Shown one piece after another: positions 29,567 to 39,908 of a stretch of DNA of 62,249 nucleotides. A program made the position numbers and the translations under genes. The stretch is from an uncultured Pseudomonadales bacterium (GTDB taxonomy: Bacteria; Pseudomonadota; Gammaproteobacteria; Pseudomonadales; Pseudohongiellaceae), in NCBI GenBank assembly GCA_947259995.1, contig CAMYOK010000016.1, positions 1 to 62,249 on the forward strand, given 5' to 3'. A model generated the notes under the pieces. It did not search any database and was not told where the DNA came from. It saw nothing but the letters and a program-made list of their open reading frames with translations. Numbering within the stretch: the stretch's first letter is position 1; each line of letters starts with the position of its first letter.

Positions 29567-30623
29567 AGCCCTGTGTGATCTGCTCTTGTGTAGAAGCTTG
29601 CAAGGCCGCTAGGCGCGCATCATAGGCTAAGACTAACTCTTGCTCCAGTCCGTCCCGCAAGTCTGCTAGGCTCGCCTGTAGCGCAGCCATTAATGCTTCG
29701 CGATTGACGGCCTCATCGACTTGCAACAAAAGCCAATCTGTCGCGACCCAAGTCGCCACCCCTGCGCCTGCCGCACAGGCAATCGCTAACGGTCCGCCTG
29801 GGGCGCACAGTGCAGCTCCACCGGCGGCACTGCTAAGGCGAGCCCCAGCACGAGTCCCTGCAGTGGCGACCATTCGGCTCGACGCCACAGCATTACGTGC
29901 CGCGACGGCGCGCCACAGAGCCGGCCCAGCAAGACCTGCTGCCCCAAGACTACTCATCGCAATTCTATTATCGAGTGCCGAGATCTGCGCGAGCTCTGAC
30001 AGCTTGCGACTCAATGCATTCAGGTTCAACACTGGCATTGACTGTTGTAGTTCAGCAATGGGCGGCGGGATACGCTGCTCGCCCAATTGCGAGCGCACCT
30101 GATAGAGCCATGCCGTGCTAGCTCTCCTGTGTGCACTCAATAGGCTGGCATTGCTTGCAGACTCTAAGGCGCTTAGGCCTTCCTCCCAGATTTGCTCAGG
30201 AAAAAGAAGCGTCGCTGCTCGGCGGGCAAGAAAATCTCCATCACTCAAGGAGGTGGCACTCAAGATTGCCATAGCGACACGGCTATACTCACCACTCAAG
30301 GAATAATACCAATCGGCGAACAAAGGGAGACGCTCATTGACTCTGGCAAAGCTGCTGTCTAAATGCACCGCAATTTGCTCATGCACCGTTTCGCGGCTAG
30401 CCAATTCCGCCGCGTTAAAATGCTCTTGAGTGAAGCTTCGCAGCCATGACATTTGTGCAGGAGACAGGGAGTAATATTGATCTTGTATTTGCACCGTTGG
30501 CGCTGTGGGCACAAGCCAAGTGCGAGGTGACTGCACATTAAACTGCCATAACAAGGCAAGCGCAGATATTATCAATGTCACGCTCAAAAACATGTTCTGG
30601 TATAGCAAGCTAGCCCTCATCAC
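29544..30623 (-). CDS. unknown membrane-anchored protein with Ala/Gly-rich hydrophobic region
   Basis: The 359-residue product has an N-terminal membrane segment (about 11-28), a helical extracytoplasmic region rich in Leu/Ala/Glu (about 40-220), a long Ala/Gly-rich hydrophobic stretch (about 225-295, two possible membrane passes) and a final amphipathic helix with VDEAVNREALMAAL. I do not recognise a family. The start (30623) overlaps the end of the membrane gene upstream by four bases, so both are coupled. The hydrophobic part is compatible with a pore-like or lipid-binding role, but that is only a guess. Confidence 0.75.
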   Translation of the reverse strand: MMRASLLYQNMFLSVTLIISALALLWQFNVQSPRTWLVPTAPTVQIQDQYYSLSPAQMSWLRSFTQEHFNAAELASRETVHEQIAVHLDSSFARVNERLPLFADWYYSLSGEYSRVAMAILSATSLSDGDFLARRAATLLFPEQIWEEGLSALESASNASLLSAHRRASTAWLYQVRSQLGEQRIPPPIAELQQSMPVLNLNALSRKLSELAQISALDNRIAMSSLGAAGLAGPALWRAVAARNAVASSRMVATAGTRAGARLSSAAGGAALCAPGGPLAIACAAGAGVATWVATDWLLLQVDEAVNREALMAALQASLADLRDGLEQELVLAYDARLAALQASTQEQITQGFSLQTAR

Positions 30624-31414
30624 TCTAGTGACTCCTTAAGGTCAGTGCGCTGCACACTCAAAACACCGGTGCATAGCATTAGATAAGACCAGACAAACAA
30701 AGCTTCTTGTGCAAGCACGATACACCAAGCAAGCACCTGCCAAAGCGAGGTAGCAGGCGCTGGTAATAAGTGCTGCGCAAGCCAGAAGCGCAACCCATCA
30801 CTCGCGGCGACAAATTCAAGACAGTTGAGAAGCCAAGCGCTGCGTGCCTGCTCTTGTGACATCATATACCAGATTGATTGGTCTAAATTGGCATTGCGAA
30901 AATCCGGATAACTGCTTTGATAGCTCACAAAAATCAGAAAAAGCCACAAGATTGCGCCGAGAGCGAATGCGGCCCAACGCATGCTGAGCACACGCCGATA
31001 GCTCGGTTTTGTATGCCATCGAAGGCCACGCGCGATCAAGTGACTAAGCAGTGGAAATACGAGGGCGACTATGAGCAAGCTCATCCACACTCGCACAGAC
31101 GGTATCCGTATCAAGGCGAGCGCTAGGTACACTCCCAACACTACCGCACTAATGGCCTGGAGGGCGGCCATCCACACCCCTCCTTTAAGCCATTTATTGA
31201 TGGGGCTTTGGTGAAGAAAATAGGCATCCAGCCAAACACGTCGGCGTACTCTGGCGCGCTGCCAAAGGCCTACTGCAATTATCAACACCACGACTGCAGT
31301 GCTGACTAGGACGGCCGCATCGACTAATACGCGAGCGTAGACCTGCCACAACCAAATAGCTGCGGTTAAAATCAACATGGAACACATCTGACGTAACAAC
31401 GCGTTAAACTGCAT
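30620..31414 (-). CDS. unknown multi-pass membrane protein
   Basis: The 264-residue protein has about six helices: two near the N terminus (7-26, 31-48), a pair at about 78-100 and 108-128, one at about 150-166, and a last at about 225-250. No recognised motif is seen. It is first of a two-gene unit with the protein at 29544 (four-base overlap). The intergenic region to the DTW gene at 31516 is divergent and includes TATAAT at 31457-31462, a possible -10 of the other strand. Function unknown. Confidence 0.7.
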   Translation of the reverse strand: MQFNALLRQMCSMLILTAAIWLWQVYARVLVDAAVLVSTAVVVLIIAVGLWQRARVRRRVWLDAYFLHQSPINKWLKGGVWMAALQAISAVVLGVYLALALIRIPSVRVWMSLLIVALVFPLLSHLIARGLRWHTKPSYRRVLSMRWAAFALGAILWLFLIFVSYQSSYPDFRNANLDQSIWYMMSQEQARSAWLLNCLEFVAASDGLRFWLAQHLLPAPATSLWQVLAWCIVLAQEALFVWSYLMLCTGVLSVQRTDLKESLE

Positions 31415-31515
31415 CTGTAGCCTTTTAAAACTAGTGGTTTACTACCCTGACAAGGCTATAATCCGCGGCCACTCAAGGAATTGTCAAATCAGCCCACTTA
31501 CATTAGGAACTGTGC

Positions 31516-32232
31516 TTGTCTACATCACTACACATTAACTCCATTATGGCCTTGCGTGCTAGGGAGTTACTAAAAGCCAAAAAGCCATTCATGGCACGTG
31601 GGAGCAAAGTAAAACGCTGCCTAGAGTGCCTAATGCCGCGGGTGCATTGCATTTGTGATGTGCGCCCAGCGCCGCACAGTGGTAGTGCTTTCTGCTTTAT
31701 CATGTATTGGGGAGAGGCATTTAAACCAAGCAATACTGGGCGCCTAATTGCCGATGTTGCTAAAGACAACCACGCCTTTGTGTGGGAGCGAACGCAAGTT
31801 GACGAGGCGCTGCTTCACCTTTTGAATGACCCTCAGTACTGCCCTGTTATTGTCTTTCCTAAACAATACGCAGCACCTGATCGTTGTATCGACACAGTGG
31901 CTGAACTCGGCGCCGATGCCAGCACCAAGACTCCCCTGTACATTATGCTCGACGGCACGTGGCGCGAAGCGCGCAAGATGTTCAAAAGCCCCTATCTCGC
32001 CAAATTCCCTGTGTTAGGAATAGAGCCAGAAGAAAAATCTCTGTATCAATTGCGCGAATCGGTACACAAACATCAGCTGTGCACCGCTGAGGTGGCGGCA
32101 CTAGTACTCGCGCAGAATGGCGACAATGATGCTGCCCTCGCACTTAGTGCTTATTTCGAGGTATTTAGAAGACGTTATATCGCTGGCAAACCGCACATGG
32201 TATTGCGTGAAACCGAAAAGCCCAGCGACTAG
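31516..32232 (+). CDS. tapT: DTW-domain tRNA-uridine aminocarboxypropyltransferase
   Basis: The 238-residue protein has a zinc-type cysteine cluster (CLECLMPRVHCIC) near residue 37 and the defining DTW-like motif in LDGTWREARKMF, then an LGIEPEEKSLYQLRE segment. In E. coli the homologue TapT (YfiP) attaches an aminocarboxypropyl group to U47 of tRNAs. Another DTW enzyme may act on position 20 instead. The first start is TTG at 31516, spaced well after AGGAA; an ATG at 31546 (MALRARELL) is the alternative. A TATAAT at 31457-31462 could be the promoter -10. Confidence 0.8.
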   Translation: MSTSLHINSIMALRARELLKAKKPFMARGSKVKRCLECLMPRVHCICDVRPAPHSGSAFCFIMYWGEAFKPSNTGRLIADVAKDNHAFVWERTQVDEALLHLLNDPQYCPVIVFPKQYAAPDRCIDTVAELGADASTKTPLYIMLDGTWREARKMFKSPYLAKFPVLGIEPEEKSLYQLRESVHKHQLCTAEVAALVLAQNGDNDAALALSAYFEVFRRRYIAGKPHMVLRETEKPSD

Positions 32233-32233
32233 C

Positions 32234-33778
32234 CTACTCGGCCTCGGCCACGGAGATCCTGTTGCGCCCTTCTTCTTTCGATTGATACAGTGCCCGATCC
32301 GCTCGTTTCATTAGAGTCGCGATTGAGTCACCTATCTCGTATTGAGTCACACCCGCGCTTGCCCCGATCGTAAAGAGCCTACCCATATCGACTAATTGTA
32401 ATTCAGCCACCCCGTCCAAGATACGGCGAAGAATGCTAAGTGCCCCTTCAAGGTCCGTATCAGGCATCAGCAATGCAAACTCTTCTCCACCAATCCTTGC
32501 GAAAACATCGGTCCCACGAGCCTGTTTGTCGCAGAACTGGGAAAATTGCTTTAATGCCACGTCGCCGGCCTGATGACCAAATTGATCATTGATTTCTTTG
32601 AAATGGTCTAGGTCTATAATCGCCAGACACATCGGGCGCTTTTGCCGCCGAGCCAGCTGCAAAGCCCTAGAGAAAAGACCATCGAACGAACGACGATTGA
32701 AAACACCCGTTAAAGGATCAACCGTGGCCAAGCGTTTGAGCTCATCCTCTAGCGTTCGGCGATGGCTAATATCTCTTAACTCGACAATGAAATCGCCACT
32801 CTGATCTGCCAATGGCAGTACCCGCAACTCCGTGTTCAATATGCTGCCATCGGGCCGCTTTACATCGATATCGATTAACTCACCATTGGCTTGAGCGATG
32901 GCCGCGTTTAGTTCTTCCCGATCCTTTTTCTTAAAATAAAGGATGAACTCGTTCTCAAGTAATTCATTACGTGCGACGCCAAGAAGTGCTTCCAACTGCT
33001 CATTGCTATCACTAATGCGACCATCGCGAATAACGGCGATACCCGCGCTAGAGATGTGCAAGAGGCGTTCGAAACGCTGTGCACTATTTTCAGCTTTTTT
33101 GGCATTGCGATTGCTCGTCGCTAAGATGCGCTGCATGGTCATTAGCGTCATGCCAATGAATGCCATCACCATCGCGGGAATACCGAAATTATAGGGTAAT
33201 AGATAGCTAAACGACTCATAAGGCTGCGCATAAGACTGACCGGTCGCGAAGGCTTCCCATGCATACCAAGCACGTGCGAAGGTCACAATGGAGTATAAAC
33301 CCAAACAAACCGCCACGAGGAATCGGCCAGAGCGAATAGCAGGCTCATCTTTTATACTCAACAATAGATACACGGCCTGCAACGGCAGCAGCGCTGCCAC
33401 AATTGAATACACCACCATCAGAAAGTCTGAATTACCATCGTACATCCAGTAATGGATGTTCACCCCACCCACAATCAATACGCTGACGGGGATGATCCAG
33501 TAGGGCACCGGGCGACCAATGAAGCGGAAGACTCCGAGTACGAGCACGGCCTCACCGACTAATTGTAAGGCGTTTCCAATAACGTTTAAAACTGGGCTGC
33601 GCGTCACCACAAACGTTGCAAACATCACCACGCCAATCACCAGAGCCCACGCTCCAATCATCCAGAACAACGGGGCAGGAATAGGACGGGTAGTAAACCA
33701 AAGGGCTGTCGCTGAGACGGCAATCGCCAAAATAAGACAGGCGCCTAAGAGCATTGGCGAATAATAGATAGCCTCCAT
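32234..33778 (-). CDS. membrane diguanylate cyclase with PAS domain
   Basis: The 514-residue protein has about seven membrane helices in the first 200 residues, then a PAS domain (SAGIAVIRDGRISDSNEQLEA), and a GGDEF domain. The active motif is RIGGEEFAL, which is a competent GGEEF form, with DPLTGVFNRRSFD ahead of it. It should make cyclic-di-GMP in response to a membrane or PAS signal. No EAL domain is attached. Its start codon overlaps the stop of the hydrolase gene upstream (TAATG), indicating coupling. No inhibitory RxxD motif was checked in detail. Confidence 0.92.
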   Translation of the reverse strand: MEAIYYSPMLLGACLILAIAVSATALWFTTRPIPAPLFWMIGAWALVIGVVMFATFVVTRSPVLNVIGNALQLVGEAVLVLGVFRFIGRPVPYWIIPVSVLIVGGVNIHYWMYDGNSDFLMVVYSIVAALLPLQAVYLLLSIKDEPAIRSGRFLVAVCLGLYSIVTFARAWYAWEAFATGQSYAQPYESFSYLLPYNFGIPAMVMAFIGMTLMTMQRILATSNRNAKKAENSAQRFERLLHISSAGIAVIRDGRISDSNEQLEALLGVARNELLENEFILYFKKKDREELNAAIAQANGELIDIDVKRPDGSILNTELRVLPLADQSGDFIVELRDISHRRTLEDELKRLATVDPLTGVFNRRSFDGLFSRALQLARRQKRPMCLAIIDLDHFKEINDQFGHQAGDVALKQFSQFCDKQARGTDVFARIGGEEFALLMPDTDLEGALSILRRILDGVAELQLVDMGRLFTIGASAGVTQYEIGDSIATLMKRADRALYQSKEEGRNRISVAEAE

Positions 33779-35055
33779 TATTGCGTGCTCTCAATAAACT
33801 TGAAGATTTTTTCGACCATAAAGTCATAATGCGGATTGAAGCTGCCTCGACGGATTAAATTGCCATCATAACGGCCATCTGTTCCCAAACCGCTTTCGCC
33901 GTAAACTGTTTGCTTGTCATCCCTGACACATTGCCAGTAATCATCGGATGCTAAACCATACTGTAAACACATACGGTATTGACCTTGCGCGCCATAGTGG
34001 GGATTGCCCGCAGAGATACTCATACTCGTATGCGCTAAATTGATAACACGATACTCTGGTGCCGCGCTTTGCAATTCCTGCACAGTACTACACTGCGCCA
34101 AATCGCTTGTTTGCGACTGCTCGGATTGAAACCACAACATGACCCCTTCATTGCTCGGTGTCTTGGCACAAAAGAACTCACGTGCTGCACTCATATTCAC
34201 GGTGCTATCGTCAGCACTACCGGCCATAAAAACGGGCACGGTTAAAGGAGCAAACTGTGCATCTGTGAGATCTTTGGTCAATTGATAAAACTGCGCACCG
34301 GCATTGACTGAAAAAGATTCATAGCGAGCGGGATCGGACTCGGGGCCTTCGGACAACCAATCGCGGAACCAGCTCAAATAAGGTGATAGAAACGCAAGCC
34401 CACTGCTTGCCGTGATGGCCGGAGAGAGCATGATAAGCCCCTTGACCAACTCGTCAGCACGATGGGCATCAACGTAGCGCACAGACAATGATGTGCCGGT
34501 TGAAAACCCAACCATATACAAGCTGTCAACTTCGCCGCGAAAACTGTCAACGCCATAGTCAGTAATCGCGAGCCAGTCTTGGTAGTCCATCGCCAAAGTA
34601 TCACCTGGCACAGTGCCATGGCCCGGCAGCAATAAACCACGAATCAGCGCGCAGGGATACTGTGTATGCAAGGAGGCGGAGATATCGCGCAACAGGTATG
34701 GAGAGTCCGTTAACCCATGGGTTAGCAGAAAGCCTAATTTCGCCTGTGTTGCTAAGCAACCCTCATCCGGCGATATTTGATACGGGCTGCGCATGTCGAC
34801 TACGTCATCAATCCGATAGGCTGAGCCAAAAGGCGCCTCGTGTTCTTGAAAATAAAATTGCTCTAGAACTCGTTGGATATAGGTTTGGGTAGTGGCAACA
34901 TACTCAGAAAAGGGAGTCTGGCTACTGGGCAGAGGGATATTTGCACCGGAGGCACGGTAAAGCGCAGAGTCGGCAGCGAACATGGCGTTGCTGCCGAATA
35001 ACAAAAACAGGCTGCTCAGGCTGCCGGTGATCCAACTTAAGCGACTACTCAACAT
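33778..35055 (-). CDS. exported alpha/beta hydrolase
   Basis: The 425-residue protein has an N-terminal signal (about residues 1-28, AMFAAD) and an alpha/beta hydrolase core. Visible motifs are FLLTHGLTDSPYLLRDI, RGLLLPGHG, and the nucleophile elbow VGFSTGTSLSV, with a late LAHTSMS that holds a candidate His. Carboxylesterase or lipase activity is likely; the substrate is unknown. It is coupled by TAATG to the GGDEF gene, which could tie its output to the same signal. The length is larger than small esterases. Confidence 0.85.
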   Translation of the reverse strand: MLSSRLSWITGSLSSLFLLFGSNAMFAADSALYRASGANIPLPSSQTPFSEYVATTQTYIQRVLEQFYFQEHEAPFGSAYRIDDVVDMRSPYQISPDEGCLATQAKLGFLLTHGLTDSPYLLRDISASLHTQYPCALIRGLLLPGHGTVPGDTLAMDYQDWLAITDYGVDSFRGEVDSLYMVGFSTGTSLSVRYVDAHRADELVKGLIMLSPAITASSGLAFLSPYLSWFRDWLSEGPESDPARYESFSVNAGAQFYQLTKDLTDAQFAPLTVPVFMAGSADDSTVNMSAAREFFCAKTPSNEGVMLWFQSEQSQTSDLAQCSTVQELQSAAPEYRVINLAHTSMSISAGNPHYGAQGQYRMCLQYGLASDDYWQCVRDDKQTVYGESGLGTDGRYDGNLIRRGSFNPHYDFMVEKIFKFIESTQ

Positions 35056-35096
35056 TTCACTTAACCTCGGCGAACTCTCAGCAAGTACTGTTGCGC

Positions 35097-36491
35097 TTAA
35101 CTCTTAGACGCCTTGCGATTCTTCTTTATTCGTCGTTTACGGACAATTTGCTGCGGAGTTAAATCTTGTTCATGCCTAATATAAGGGTTGTCATCGCTGC
35201 GATACTGAATGCGAATCGGGGTGCCCTCTAGTTTCAAAATCTTGCGGAACGTTTTTTCCAGATAGCGGCTATAAGAATCTGGAATTTTATTCGTCTGCTT
35301 GCCATGAATCACGATGATAGGAGGATTATGCCCTCCCGCGTGGGCATAACGCAATTTGATGCGGCGCCCATCGATCATAGGTGGCGCATGTTCTTCGACA
35401 GCTGCTTGTAGGACTTGCGTCAAGATACTGGTAGTGAGGGTCTTCTGTGCCGCAGCGTAGGCGCCGTGGATCGACTCATAGAGATCGCCCACTCCAGTGC
35501 CGTGCAGCGCTGAGATAAAATGTATCTTGGCAAAATCGACGAAAGCAAAGCGACGTCGTATATCCGACTTCACCTTATCTTTGGCTTCCAAATCCATGCC
35601 ATCCCATTTATTGATGGCAATCACCAATGCGCGACCAGCATCTATCACATAGCCGAGCAAATGCAGATCCTGTTCGACGATACCAGTGCGCGCGTCGATG
35701 ATCAGGATCACCACGTTCGCATCTTCGATAGCCTGCAGGGCTTTAACTACCGAGAATTTCTCGATAGTTTCAGTCGTTTTACCACGTCGACGGATACCCG
35801 CGGTATCAATTAAAGTGTAATTTTCACCATGACGTTCATAGGGTATATAGACGCTATCACGAGTTGTGCCGCCCATGTCATATACCACAACGCGATCTTC
35901 GCCGAGCATACGATTGACTAGCGTAGACTTGCCCACGTTGGGACGCCCAGAAATGGCGATCTTAATGCCATTTTGCAAGGCGGGAGATAATTCTTCTTCC
36001 TCGGGGAACTGCGCTAGCACTTCATCGATCAGACGACGCACTCCGCGCCCCTGACTGGCTGTCACGGGAAAGACTTTCTGAATGCCCAAGCCAAAAAAGT
36101 CGCCCATTGCCACGTCTTCATCAATGCCATCGACTTTGTTGACGACCAAGCAGACTTCTTTATCGCTTTTGCGCAAATGTTCAACAATGGCCGTATCACC
36201 TGGGGTTAAGCCTGCACGGCCATCCACCAGTAATAACACGCAGTCAGCCTCTTCGATCGCAAGCAAAGACTGGGAGGCCATTTCGAAATCAATCCCTTCT
36301 TCTTCTCCTGCTAGCCCTCCCGTATCGATCACGATAAAGGGACGATCGGCGATACGCCCTTCGCCATATTGACGGTCACGAGTGAGCCCCGAGAAATTGG
36401 CGACTAGCGCGTCACGGCTGCGGGTCAATCGGTTAAACAATGTCGATTTGCCTACATTGGGTCTACCAACTAGGGCTAGGACTGGCCTCAT
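35097..36491 (-). CDS. der: ribosome biogenesis GTPase Der
   Basis: Der is the essential double GTPase of 50S subunit assembly. The 464-residue protein has two G domains, each with GRPNVGKST, plus DTGGL/DTAGI switches and NKVD/NKWD motifs, and the C-terminal KH-like domain ending in a basic tail ([14 protein letters not shown]). I start at the ATG at 36491 ([12 protein letters not shown]); an in-frame start at 36548 would add 19 residues not found in the family. It follows bamB in the conserved order. Confidence 0.97.
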   Translation of the reverse strand: MRPVLALVGRPNVGKSTLFNRLTRSRDALVANFSGLTRDRQYGEGRIADRPFIVIDTGGLAGEEEGIDFEMASQSLLAIEEADCVLLLVDGRAGLTPGDTAIVEHLRKSDKEVCLVVNKVDGIDEDVAMGDFFGLGIQKVFPVTASQGRGVRRLIDEVLAQFPEEEELSPALQNGIKIAISGRPNVGKSTLVNRMLGEDRVVVYDMGGTTRDSVYIPYERHGENYTLIDTAGIRRRGKTTETIEKFSVVKALQAIEDANVVILIIDARTGIVEQDLHLLGYVIDAGRALVIAINKWDGMDLEAKDKVKSDIRRRFAFVDFAKIHFISALHGTGVGDLYESIHGAYAAAQKTLTTSILTQVLQAAVEEHAPPMIDGRRIKLRYAHAGGHNPPIIVIHGKQTNKIPDSYSRYLEKTFRKILKLEGTPIRIQYRSDDNPYIRHEQDLTPQQIVRKRRIKKNRKASKS

Positions 36492-36551
36492 ACGGATACC
36501 ATCAATAAAGTGATTTGCTTTGTTGGGCCGCCCTAGAGGAGGCCGCAAACA

Positions 36552-37784
36552 TTAGCGAATAGAATAGGCGGCTAAACGACCGCTATTACCGAAGACGTAA
36601 ATTGTGTCGTTATCGACCACTAGGTTACCGCGGACACCGTCATTGTCCACGCGAGTGCGGCCGGCAAAATGCCCATCCACTTGCGACAGCAAATGTAAAT
36701 AGCCTTCGAAATCAGCGACAGCAACATAGTTGCCGATTGTACGTGGGGAGGTAATCTGACGCAGGCGTAGCCCGTTATTCTCCCATACTTGGTCTTCAGA
36801 GTTATTGCGGATTGCTCTGATTTGACTCTTATCATCCACGTAATAGGTATTACCAAACCCTTGTGCCAAGCCGTGATAGCTAGAGGCCTCAGTGCCCCAA
36901 ACAATCCGCCCAGATTGCACATCAAAGCCCATTAGATTGCCTTGATAGCTAGAGGCGAAAACCGTGTTGCCCGCAAGTAATAGGTCGCCGTCGACATCAA
37001 TCACCCGCTCAATATCGTATCGGCCTTGTGGCACCGCGACGCGCTCTTCCCACATCAGGAAGCCGTTAGTCGCATTAACAGCGGCGACCATGCCGTTAGA
37101 GAAACCCGAAATCACCACATTGCCAGAGATCACTGGGCTGCTGCTGCCACGCAGCGTCAATGCTGGAACAGTGGATTCGTAAATCCAGCTCTGTTCGCCT
37201 GTGACTGCATCCAAACCGATTAATTTACCGTCCACCGTTTGCAACACCACGATTGAACCATTGGTTGCAGGTGCTGACAGCACTTCACTCGAAACTGATG
37301 CGCTCCAAATTTCACGACCTGAAAATTGATCCAAAGCCACAACTTCTGCCTCACGCGTGCCGAATAATACGAGGCCATTGCCCGCCCCGACACCGCCAGA
37401 GATAGTTTTGTCTGTGCGTACTCGCCACTCGACATTGCCTGTTGCACGATTGACCGCTGCGACAGTGCCGTTGGCACTAGCGGCGAAGATCAGGTCGCGA
37501 TCGATGACAGGGTGTAGTTGGCTATAATATTTACCTTGTCCGTCGCCGACGTTAACGCTCCAACGACGATTGAGATTTACTTCAGAGGAGATATCCACTA
37601 ACTGCGCAGGCTGTTCGACTTCGTCATCCGAGAATAAGTCGGCAATCGGCTGAAAAATGCTACAAGCACTCAAAGACAGCGACAACGCGGCACCAACCGC
37701 GAATTTCAAAAAGCGACCACTTCGACTACGCGTTGCCAATGTGGCAGGCGCTGGGGCGTGCGGAGTCGAGACTGCTGTGTTCAT
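36552..37784 (-). CDS. bamB: outer-membrane assembly lipoprotein BamB
   Basis: BamB is the eight-bladed PQQ-like beta-propeller lipoprotein of the outer-membrane protein assembly machine. The 410-residue product has a signal with lipobox LSACS (about residue 41) and repeated blades (ANGTVAAVNRATGNVEWRV, VVALDQFSGREIW, VGNLMGFDVQSGRIVWG type). It sits in the standard yfgM-bamB-der order. The leader is longer than usual; a later ATG is not apparent. Confidence 0.95.
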   Translation of the reverse strand: MNTAVSTPHAPAPATLATRSRSGRFLKFAVGAALSLSLSACSIFQPIADLFSDDEVEQPAQLVDISSEVNLNRRWSVNVGDGQGKYYSQLHPVIDRDLIFAASANGTVAAVNRATGNVEWRVRTDKTISGGVGAGNGLVLFGTREAEVVALDQFSGREIWSASVSSEVLSAPATNGSIVVLQTVDGKLIGLDAVTGEQSWIYESTVPALTLRGSSSPVISGNVVISGFSNGMVAAVNATNGFLMWEERVAVPQGRYDIERVIDVDGDLLLAGNTVFASSYQGNLMGFDVQSGRIVWGTEASSYHGLAQGFGNTYYVDDKSQIRAIRNNSEDQVWENNGLRLRQITSPRTIGNYVAVADFEGYLHLLSQVDGHFAGRTRVDNDGVRGNLVVDNDTIYVFGNSGRLAAYSIR

Positions 37785-37794
37785 ACTGGATTCC

Positions 37795-38463
37795 TTAACT
37801 GTCTAGGGCAATATCATCTAATTTCATTTGTAGCGTGTCGCTCGTAGAGCCTGCATCACGTGCCGCTTGATAAGAAGCCTGCGCCTCAAGCAATTGTCCT
37901 AATGCGACATAAATGTCGCCACGAATCTCTTCGTATTCGGCTTCAAACGCACCAGGACTAACACCGGCGAGTACATCGAGTGCACGTTGAGCTTCATCTT
38001 TGGCCAATATCACGCGCGCTAGACGCAGCTTAGCGGTAATCAGCAAAGACTCATCGGTAGCGCCCATGAAACCAGACTGTGCGTTATCCAAGATCCACTG
38101 CAGTTCATTCTCTGCCGTGTCCAAATCTCGATCATCGACGGCCAAACGAGCGCCGTATAGTGCGCCGTACAAGGCATACACAGAACTACTATGTTCTTCC
38201 TTCAGCTGGGCAATCAATTGCTTCGCGTTCGCGATGGCATCGTCGTCCAGCTGCACACCTGGACCGAGTACTACTGTGACACCAATCTGCTCATAGATAT
38301 CCGAGGCCACCGCAGAACTTGCTCGTTGCATGTTCTGCCATTGTCCCCAACCCAAATACCCTACGCCAAAGACAACGACGCCGAGCACCAGCGATTTGCC
38401 GCTCTCATTCCACCACCGCTTGAGGGTCTCTAGGGTTTCTTCTTCTTCGGTACTAAATGCCAC
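37795..38463 (-). CDS. yfgM: YfgM family TPR membrane protein
   Basis: The 222-residue protein has a short cytosolic N terminus (EEEETLETLKRWWNESGKSL), one membrane anchor (about 23-42) and periplasmic TPR-like helices. YfgM associates with PpiD and the Sec translocon as a periplasmic chaperone. It lies between hisS and bamB in the usual order, ten bases before bamB. Confidence 0.94.
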   Translation of the reverse strand: MAFSTEEEETLETLKRWWNESGKSLVLGVVVFGVGYLGWGQWQNMQRASSAVASDIYEQIGVTVVLGPGVQLDDDAIANAKQLIAQLKEEHSSSVYALYGALYGARLAVDDRDLDTAENELQWILDNAQSGFMGATDESLLITAKLRLARVILAKDEAQRALDVLAGVSPGAFEAEYEEIRGDIYVALGQLLEAQASYQAARDAGSTSDTLQMKLDDIALDS

Positions 38464-38574
38464 GGATCACTCCTGTATCAGTCTAATTTTGCTTGTTTCT
38501 CAATCTTCTACGTCAATTCTTAGCGCCATGCTCGCGCGCTGGGTAGGGCATCCTGAATTAGCCTTCAAGCGCTG

Positions 38575-39867
38575 TCAAGCATTGGGGAACAAGGCCTGCA
38601 ACTTACTCGTTAATTCATCGATACTGACGGACTCATTAGGAGAATCTTCGCCTAAACGCCGTATTTTAACCTCTTCTAATAGGCCGTTTGCGTTTTGCGG
38701 GCCAGACTCCACAATCAAAGCGATGGTCGCACCACTATTGAAGGCTCGCTTCAGCTGATTACTCAATTTCCCACCACCGCAGTGGCACTGGAGTCGTAAT
38801 GCTGGCAACGCAGTACGAATTGTCTCTGCTAGCCCCATCGCTTGTGCACTAAGGCCAGGGCCAATAGCGACAAATACATCGATTTGTTGTTTCGCTGCCG
38901 CTGGCACTGCCTGCAGCTCTTCTAGCATCAGCACTAAGCGCTCGACACCCATGGCAAAACCTACCCCAGGTGTAGCGCGCCCGCCAAGTTGCTCGACTAG
39001 CCCATCATAACGACCGCCAGCGCAGACTGTTCCTTGCGCCCCTAAAGCGTCCGTTATCCACTCAAACACCATATTGTTGTAATAATCCAAACCACGCACC
39101 AGCTTTGGATTCACAACGAAGTCGATATTGGCATCGCGCAGCATCTGGGTCAGCTGTGCAAAATGCTCCACCGTGTCGGCACTAACGAAGTCGCTGAGCA
39201 CTGGTGCATCCACTAACAGCGCTTGGGTGGATGGCACTTTGCTATCGAGAATGCGCAGGGGGTTGCTCTGCAGACGACGCTTGCTGTCTGCGTCCAAGGC
39301 ATCTTCGTGTTTTTGCAAGAATGCGATCAGGGCCTCACCAAATTGGCGACGGTCGGCCGCAGTGCCGATGTTGTTCACCTCTAGACGCACATGGGATTGC
39401 AGGCCGAGCTCTTGCCAAAGGCGTGCCGATAACAGGATTAGCTCCACATCGATATCGGGGCCACTCATGCCAAAGGCTTCTACCCCAATCTGATGAAATT
39501 GACGGTAGCGGCCTTTTTGCGGACGTTCATAGCGGAACATCGGGCCTTTATACCAAAGCCGTTGCTGCTGATTGTACAACAAGCCGTGTTCGTCAGCGGC
39601 GCGCACGCAGCATGCCGTGCCCTCTGGACGTAAACTGAGATTCTCGCCATTGCGATCATCGAAGCTATACATCTCTTTCTCAACGATATCGGTGACTTCA
39701 CCAATAGAGCGTTTGAATAACTGCGTTTGCTCTAAGACCGGGAAACGAATTTCCTGATAGGCATAGGCTTGCACCACACGTTGCACGGTACTTTCGAGGT
39801 ACTGCCATACGGGAGTCTCGTTGGGGAGAATGTCATTCATCCCCCGAATTGCTTGAATCTTTTTCAT
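38575..39867 (-). CDS. hisS: histidyl-tRNA synthetase
   Basis: HisRS is a class II enzyme that charges tRNA-His. The 430-residue protein starts [14 protein letters not shown], has motif 2 ([19 protein letters not shown]), the histidine-specific [15 protein letters not shown] and GGRYDGLV, motif 3 ([11 protein letters not shown]) and the C-terminal anticodon-binding domain. About 110 bases separate it from yfgM. Confidence 0.98.
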   Translation of the reverse strand: MKKIQAIRGMNDILPNETPVWQYLESTVQRVVQAYAYQEIRFPVLEQTQLFKRSIGEVTDIVEKEMYSFDDRNGENLSLRPEGTACCVRAADEHGLLYNQQQRLWYKGPMFRYERPQKGRYRQFHQIGVEAFGMSGPDIDVELILLSARLWQELGLQSHVRLEVNNIGTAADRRQFGEALIAFLQKHEDALDADSKRRLQSNPLRILDSKVPSTQALLVDAPVLSDFVSADTVEHFAQLTQMLRDANIDFVVNPKLVRGLDYYNNMVFEWITDALGAQGTVCAGGRYDGLVEQLGGRATPGVGFAMGVERLVLMLEELQAVPAAAKQQIDVFVAIGPGLSAQAMGLAETIRTALPALRLQCHCGGGKLSNQLKRAFNSGATIALIVESGPQNANGLLEEVKIRRLGEDSPNESVSIDELTSKLQALFPNA

Positions 39868-39908
39868 AAAACCTTTTGCCGTTGCGTCGTCATTTAGGAG
39901 TGCTGCGT

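Noticed and set aside
35520..36372. Several open frames opposite der
   Set aside because: They are shadows of the conserved G domains and have no similarity or ribosome sites.
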